DNA of 33,511 bases from Burkholderiales bacterium (lineage in GTDB: Bacteria > Pseudomonadota > Gammaproteobacteria > Burkholderiales > Burkholderiaceae_C). A program made the translations under genes and the position numbers. Below the pieces are notes generated by a model. That model worked only from the letters and a program-made list of their open reading frames with translations, had not been told where the DNA came from and did no database searches. Below are positions 30,502-33,511 of this stretch, in pieces (the stretch's first letter is position 1; each line of letters begins with the position of its first letter). Location of the stretch: the NCBI GenBank assembly GCA_025351025.1, contig JANXWR010000591.1, positions 1 through 33,511 of the forward strand, read 5' to 3'.

Positions 30502-31431
30502 TCAGCGGGCCCAGCGCAGCGCGAGCACGTCGAGGCGCCGGGCCGCTTCGATCAGCATCGCGCGGCTGGCAGGGTGCATGGCGGGCCAGGGATGGCGCGG
30601 CGCGTCGCACGCAATGATGCCGCCCTCTTTCATCAGCGCCTTGGCGGCCAGGAAGCCGCACTGGCGGTTCTCGATGTTGATGAGCGGCAGCCAGCGCGTG
30701 TAGCCGGTGATCGCTGCTTCGCGCCGGCCGGCACGGTAGTCGTCGAGGATGGGGCGCAGGCCGTCGGGATAGCCGCCGCCGGTCATGGCGCCGGTGGCGC
30801 CGGCATCGAGGTCGGCGAGCAGGGTGATCGCTTCCTCGCCGTCCCACGGTCCCTCGATGGCGTCGCCGCCGAGGCGGATCAGCTCGCGCAGCTTCGACGC
30901 TGCGCCGGCCGTCTCGATCTTGAAGTACGAGACCTGCGCGATCTCGCGCGCCATCCGGGCGAGAAACGGGGCCGAGAGCACGGTGCCGCTGGCCGGAGCG
31001 TCCTGGACCATGATCGGGATGCCGATCCCGTCGGAGACCCTGGCGTAGAACTCGAAGCTCTTGTCCTCGGGCACGCGAAAGGTCGCGCCGTGGTACGGCG
31101 GCATGATCATCACCATCGCCGCGCCCATCGCCTCGGCGCGACGGCTGCGTTCGGCGCAGACCCTGGAGCTGAAATGCGTCGTCGTCACGATCACCGGCAC
31201 GCGTCCGGCGACGTGCTCGAGCGCGCTGCGCGTCAGCACCTCGCGCTCGTCGTCGGCGAGCAGGAACTGCTCGGAGAAGTTGGCGAGGATGCACAGGCCC
31301 TCGGAGCCGGCCTCGATCATGAAGTCGAGGCAGCGCTTCTGGCTGGCAAGGTCGAGCTCGCCGGCTTCGCTGAAGGTCGTCGGAACGACCGGGAAAAGGC
31401 CGCGATGGCGAGGGGTGCGTACTTCGCTCAT
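30502..31431 (-). CDS. DapA/DHDPS-family lyase or dehydratase
   Basis: A 309-residue class I (Schiff-base) aldolase-type TIM barrel. The catalytic lysine is K171 in SYFKIETAG, and Y113 lies in MPPYHGAT. The pyruvate-binding region, normally GTTGE, reads CILANFSEQ. The strand usually carrying YNxP has MVQDAPASGT (D144). These replacements argue against true dihydrodipicolinate synthase. They resemble sugar-acid members such as 2-keto-3-deoxy-L-arabonate dehydratase, though I cannot fix the substrate. Operon context (Bug binding protein, hydrolase, monooxygenase) supports a catabolic role. Confidence 0.85.
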   Translation of the reverse strand: MSEVRTPRHRGLFPVVPTTFSEAGELDLASQKRCLDFMIEAGSEGLCILANFSEQFLLADDEREVLTRSALEHVAGRVPVIVTTTHFSSRVCAERSRRAEAMGAAMVMIMPPYHGATFRVPEDKSFEFYARVSDGIGIPIMVQDAPASGTVLSAPFLARMAREIAQVSYFKIETAGAASKLRELIRLGGDAIEGPWDGEEAITLLADLDAGATGAMTGGGYPDGLRPILDDYRAGRREAAITGYTRWLPLINIENRQCGFLAAKALMKEGGIIACDAPRHPWPAMHPASRAMLIEAARRLDVLALRWAR

Positions 31432-31447
31432 GACCGGCTCCTCTTCG

Positions 31448-32059
31448 TCACCTTGTCATCGGCAGCGCCGCGCCCACGGCGACGAACATGCCGCCGCAGA
31501 GGCGGTTGAACTTCTTGCCGGCGCGCTGCAAGGCCGGCCGGATGCGATGGGCCAGCCGAGCCAGCAGATATTCGACGATCGACTCGACCACTGCGAAGGT
31601 CAGCGCCATGACGACGAACTGGCTGGCCAGGTCGCGGCCTTGCTCGATGAATTGCGGCAGGAAGGCGCCGTAAAAGAGCAGCGCCTTCGGGTTGGTGATC
31701 GCCGCGAGCAAGCCCTGGCGAAAAAGGACCGCGCCGCGCGTGTCGCGCGCCGTGGCATCGACCCGAAGGTCGATCGGCGGAGCGCGCCAGAGCTGCACGC
31801 CGAGCCAGACCAGGTAGGCGCCGCCGGCCAGCTTCAGCACCGTCAGCGCGCTCGCCGAGGTCTCGTGCACCGCGCCGATGCCGAGCATCGACAGGCCGAT
31901 CAGCGTCGTGAAGCCGACGACGCCGCCCGTCACCGTAAAGAGGGCGCGGCGATGTCCATGCAGCGCGCCGTGCGTCAGCACGAGCATGCTGTTCGGCCCC
32001 GGCGTCAGCGACAGGCCGATCGCGGCGACGAGATAGAGCAGCCATGCGTGCAGCGCCAT
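31448..32059 (-). CDS. LysE/RhtB-family amino-acid or metabolite exporter
   Basis: A 203-residue inner-membrane protein with about six helices. The N-terminal LYLVAAIGLSLTPGPNSMLV contains the family TPGPN motif. GGAYLVWLGVQLWR and ITNPKALLFYGAFLPQFI are the other conserved blocks of RhtB-type exporters. These proteins export homoserine, threonine or other small metabolites. Here it may relieve build-up of an intermediate of the surrounding pathway. It starts four bases after the dienelactone-hydrolase-like gene stop. Confidence 0.9.
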   Translation of the reverse strand: MALHAWLLYLVAAIGLSLTPGPNSMLVLTHGALHGHRRALFTVTGGVVGFTTLIGLSMLGIGAVHETSASALTVLKLAGGAYLVWLGVQLWRAPPIDLRVDATARDTRGAVLFRQGLLAAITNPKALLFYGAFLPQFIEQGRDLASQFVVMALTFAVVESIVEYLLARLAHRIRPALQRAGKKFNRLCGGMFVAVGAALPMTR

Positions 32060-32063
32060 CGTC

Positions 32064-32804
32064 TCAGGCCGCGCGTTGCAAGCTGCGCCCGAACAGGGCG
32101 AACAGGCGCTCCCAGTGCCGCTCGGCGGCAGCCCGGTTGTAGATGCCGGTGCGCAAGGGAAAGACGAAGCCGTGCTCGACGCCCGGATACCACTCGACGC
32201 GGTGCGACGAGCCGGCCTCCTGCAACGCGCGCTGGAGCTTGTCGATGTCGGCGGGCGGCGCCCACTTGTCCGTCTCGGCGCAGGCGAAGTAGCTTTCGCA
32301 GCGGATCTTCGGCGGCATGCGGTGCGGCGAGTCGGGCTTGTCGGTCGCCATGTTGGCGCCGTGGATCGATGCGATGCAGGCGAGACGCTCGGGAAAGGCC
32401 GCCGCCGCCCACATCACGAAGGGTCCGCTCATGCAATAGCCGACCGCGCCGACGCGGCTGCCGTCGGCGGCGGGCTCGGCGTCGACGAAGCGCAGCAACG
32501 CCCGCGTGTCGCATTCGGTGGTGGCGGCGTCGAGCGTCGCCATGAAGGAAAACATCTCGGCCATCGCCGGCTCGGTGCGCTCTTTCAGCCAGAAGTCGCG
32601 CGAGCGGCGGTAGTAGAGGTTGGGCAGCACCACGAAGTAGCCGACCGCGGCGATGCGCCGCGCCATGTCGTGCAGCTCCTCGCGCTTGCCCGGTGCATCC
32701 ATGTAAAACAGGACGACCGGGAACGGGCCGCCTTCTTCCGGATGCACGATGAATGAGTTCATCGCGCCGTCGGCGGTGGGGATGTCGATCTCGTGCTCGA
32801 TCAT
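32064..32804 (-). CDS. Dienelactone-hydrolase-family protein
   Basis: A 246-residue alpha/beta hydrolase of the DLH type. The nucleophile is C124 in VGYCMSG, the acid is probably D179 (CAETDKWAPP) and the base is H211 (YPGVEHGFVFP). The N-terminal VVLFYMDAPGKREELHDMARRIA is characteristic of this subgroup, where the family E36 of true dienelactone hydrolase is replaced. It probably opens a lactone or hydrolyses an ester; the substrate is unknown. It lies 28 bases after the Bug-protein gene, in the same operon. Confidence 0.87.
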   Translation of the reverse strand: MIEHEIDIPTADGAMNSFIVHPEEGGPFPVVLFYMDAPGKREELHDMARRIAAVGYFVVLPNLYYRRSRDFWLKERTEPAMAEMFSFMATLDAATTECDTRALLRFVDAEPAADGSRVGAVGYCMSGPFVMWAAAAFPERLACIASIHGANMATDKPDSPHRMPPKIRCESYFACAETDKWAPPADIDKLQRALQEAGSSHRVEWYPGVEHGFVFPLRTGIYNRAAAERHWERLFALFGRSLQRAA

Positions 32805-32832
32805 GAGAACTCCTGAAGGTGCGACGAGACGC

Positions 32833-33511
32833 CTACTCGACCTTGGCGCCCGACGAGATGACGACCTTCTCCCACTTCGCCGTTTCCGAGGCGATGATCT
32901 TGCCGAAGTCCTCCGCCGTACCGGCGATCGGCTTGCCGCCGAGCTCGGCCATGCGGTCGCGGAACTTCGGGTCGGCCAGCGCCCGGTTCACCTCGGCGTT
33001 GACCTTGTCGATGATGTCCTTGGGCGTGTTCTTCGGCATGCCGATGCCGAACCAGGCGGTGGCCTCGTAGCCGGGCACGGTCTCGGCGATGGTCGGCAGG
33101 GCGGGCATCGAGGGCTCGCGCTCCTGCGAGGTGACGCCGAGAGCGCGCACCTTGCCGCCCTTGATGTGCCCCACCGACGACGGCAGGTTGTCGAAGATGA
33201 CGTCGACCTGGCCGCCCATCAGGTCGGTGAGCGCCGGCCCGGCGCCCTTGTACGGCACATGCAGCATGTCGCAGCCTGTCATCGACTTGAACAGCTCGCC
33301 CGAGAGGAGCACCGAGGTGCCGCTGCCCGACGAGGCCATGTTGATCTTGCCCGGATTGGCCTTGCAGTAGGCGATGAACTCGGCCACCGTCTTCACCGGC
33401 AGCTTCGGCGTCACCTCCATCACGTTCGGCGTGCGCACCAGGCCGGCCACCGGCGCGATGTCGCGGATGAAGTTGAAGGTCAGGTTCTTGTAGAGCGTGG
33501 CGTTGATGCCG
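32833..33511 (-). CDS. Bug-family (TctC) solute-binding protein, N-terminus outside window
   Basis: The last 226 codons of a tripartite tricarboxylate transporter receptor; the frame stays open to the window edge (GINATLYKNLTFNFIRDIAP). Typical Bug features are PGKINMASSGSGTSVLLSGE, the ligand-loop region MLHVPYKGAGPALTDLMGGQ, VDVIFDNLPSSVGHIKGGKV and RALGVTSQEREPSMPALPTI. The signal peptide is not visible. Bug proteins bind small carboxylates in the periplasm. It is the most upstream visible gene of the operon and suggests that the pathway starts from an organic acid. Confidence 0.93.
   Translation of the reverse strand, partial: GINATLYKNLTFNFIRDIAPVAGLVRTPNVMEVTPKLPVKTVAEFIAYCKANPGKINMASSGSGTSVLLSGELFKSMTGCDMLHVPYKGAGPALTDLMGGQVDVIFDNLPSSVGHIKGGKVRALGVTSQEREPSMPALPTIAETVPGYEATAWFGIGMPKNTPKDIIDKVNAEVNRALADPKFRDRMAELGGKPIAGTAEDFGKIIASETAKWEKVVISSGAKVE

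Noticed and set aside
30502-31431. Assignment as true dihydrodipicolinate synthase (dapA)
   Set aside because: The GTTGE and YNxP motifs are replaced, and the operon context is catabolic rather than lysine synthesis.
1-33511. CRISPR arrays, tRNA/rRNA genes, insertion sequences or prophage genes
   Set aside because: No spaced direct repeats, cloverleaf-like sequences, transposase or integrase frames were found on either strand.

Overview
The window is about 33.5 kb of GC-rich DNA from a betaproteobacterium, most likely Burkholderiales. This rests on a membrane-anchored NAD-independent formate dehydrogenase locus, a flagellar flgNMA / flgBCDEF block, a Bug-type (TctC) solute-binding protein, and short GC-rich repeats that I associate from memory with Rubrivivax/Leptothrix/Comamonadaceae-type genomes. 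No rRNA, tRNA, transposase, integrase or CRISPR array is visible. Coding density is very high and no gene-free stretch exceeds about 215 bases.

Layout. (1) 1-3434, plus strand: the tail of a formate dehydrogenase catalytic subunit, its four-cluster Fe-S subunit, a 75-aa lipoprotein, the cytochrome b subunit, a small exported protein and the accessory factor FdhD. (2) 3457-8936, minus strand: one compact operon, in transcription order an uncharacterised 353-aa protein, tupB, a 28-codon mini-ORF, tupC, tupA, mobA, two 21-codon mini-ORFs and moeA. It combines a tungstate/molybdate ABC importer with the last steps of Mo/W-bis-MGD cofactor assembly. Diverging from it (9069-10421) is a MobB-FdhD fusion whose FdhD half has lost the conserved cysteines. 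Regions 1 and 2 together form an import, cofactor and enzyme island for formate oxidation. (3) 10450-13589: an Mpo1-like membrane protein, a neutral zinc metallopeptidase, a membrane GGDEF diguanylate cyclase and a 2-TM protein. (4) 13614-17150: an FMN L-lactate-type dehydrogenase, DNA polymerase IV, a GNAT acetyltransferase and an exported NTF2-like protein. (5) 17245-22667: flgN, flgM (with a near-perfect sigma-28 promoter) and flgA facing flgBCDEF; the operon stops after flgF, without flgG. (6) 22643-25191: a DUF1801 protein with a probable C-terminal frameshift, an MFS transporter and a divergent ArsR-like regulator. (7) 25204-28891: a three-gene signalling operon of hybrid histidine kinase with a recently duplicated PAS domain, REC-PAS response regulator and Crp/Fnr regulator. 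(8) 29068-33511: a five-gene operon of probable organic-acid catabolism (Bug binding protein, dienelactone-hydrolase-like protein, LysE exporter, DapA-family lyase, FAD monooxygenase).

The most unusual signal is a family of short repeats that behave as translational relay cassettes. Each unit begins with RTGAGC and carries a hairpin. In three units a Shine-Dalgarno-like stretch is followed by a second GTGAGC start. Between mobA and moeA two tandem 62-bp copies form two mini-cistrons joined to each other and to both flanking genes by 4-base stop/start overlaps. A related unit bridges tupB and tupC in the same way, and a third is read in frame into the lactate dehydrogenase. A second, unrelated repeat supplies the ribosome-binding site of flgF. 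The MobB-FdhD fusion with a cysteine-less FdhD domain is the second main candidate for something not previously described.
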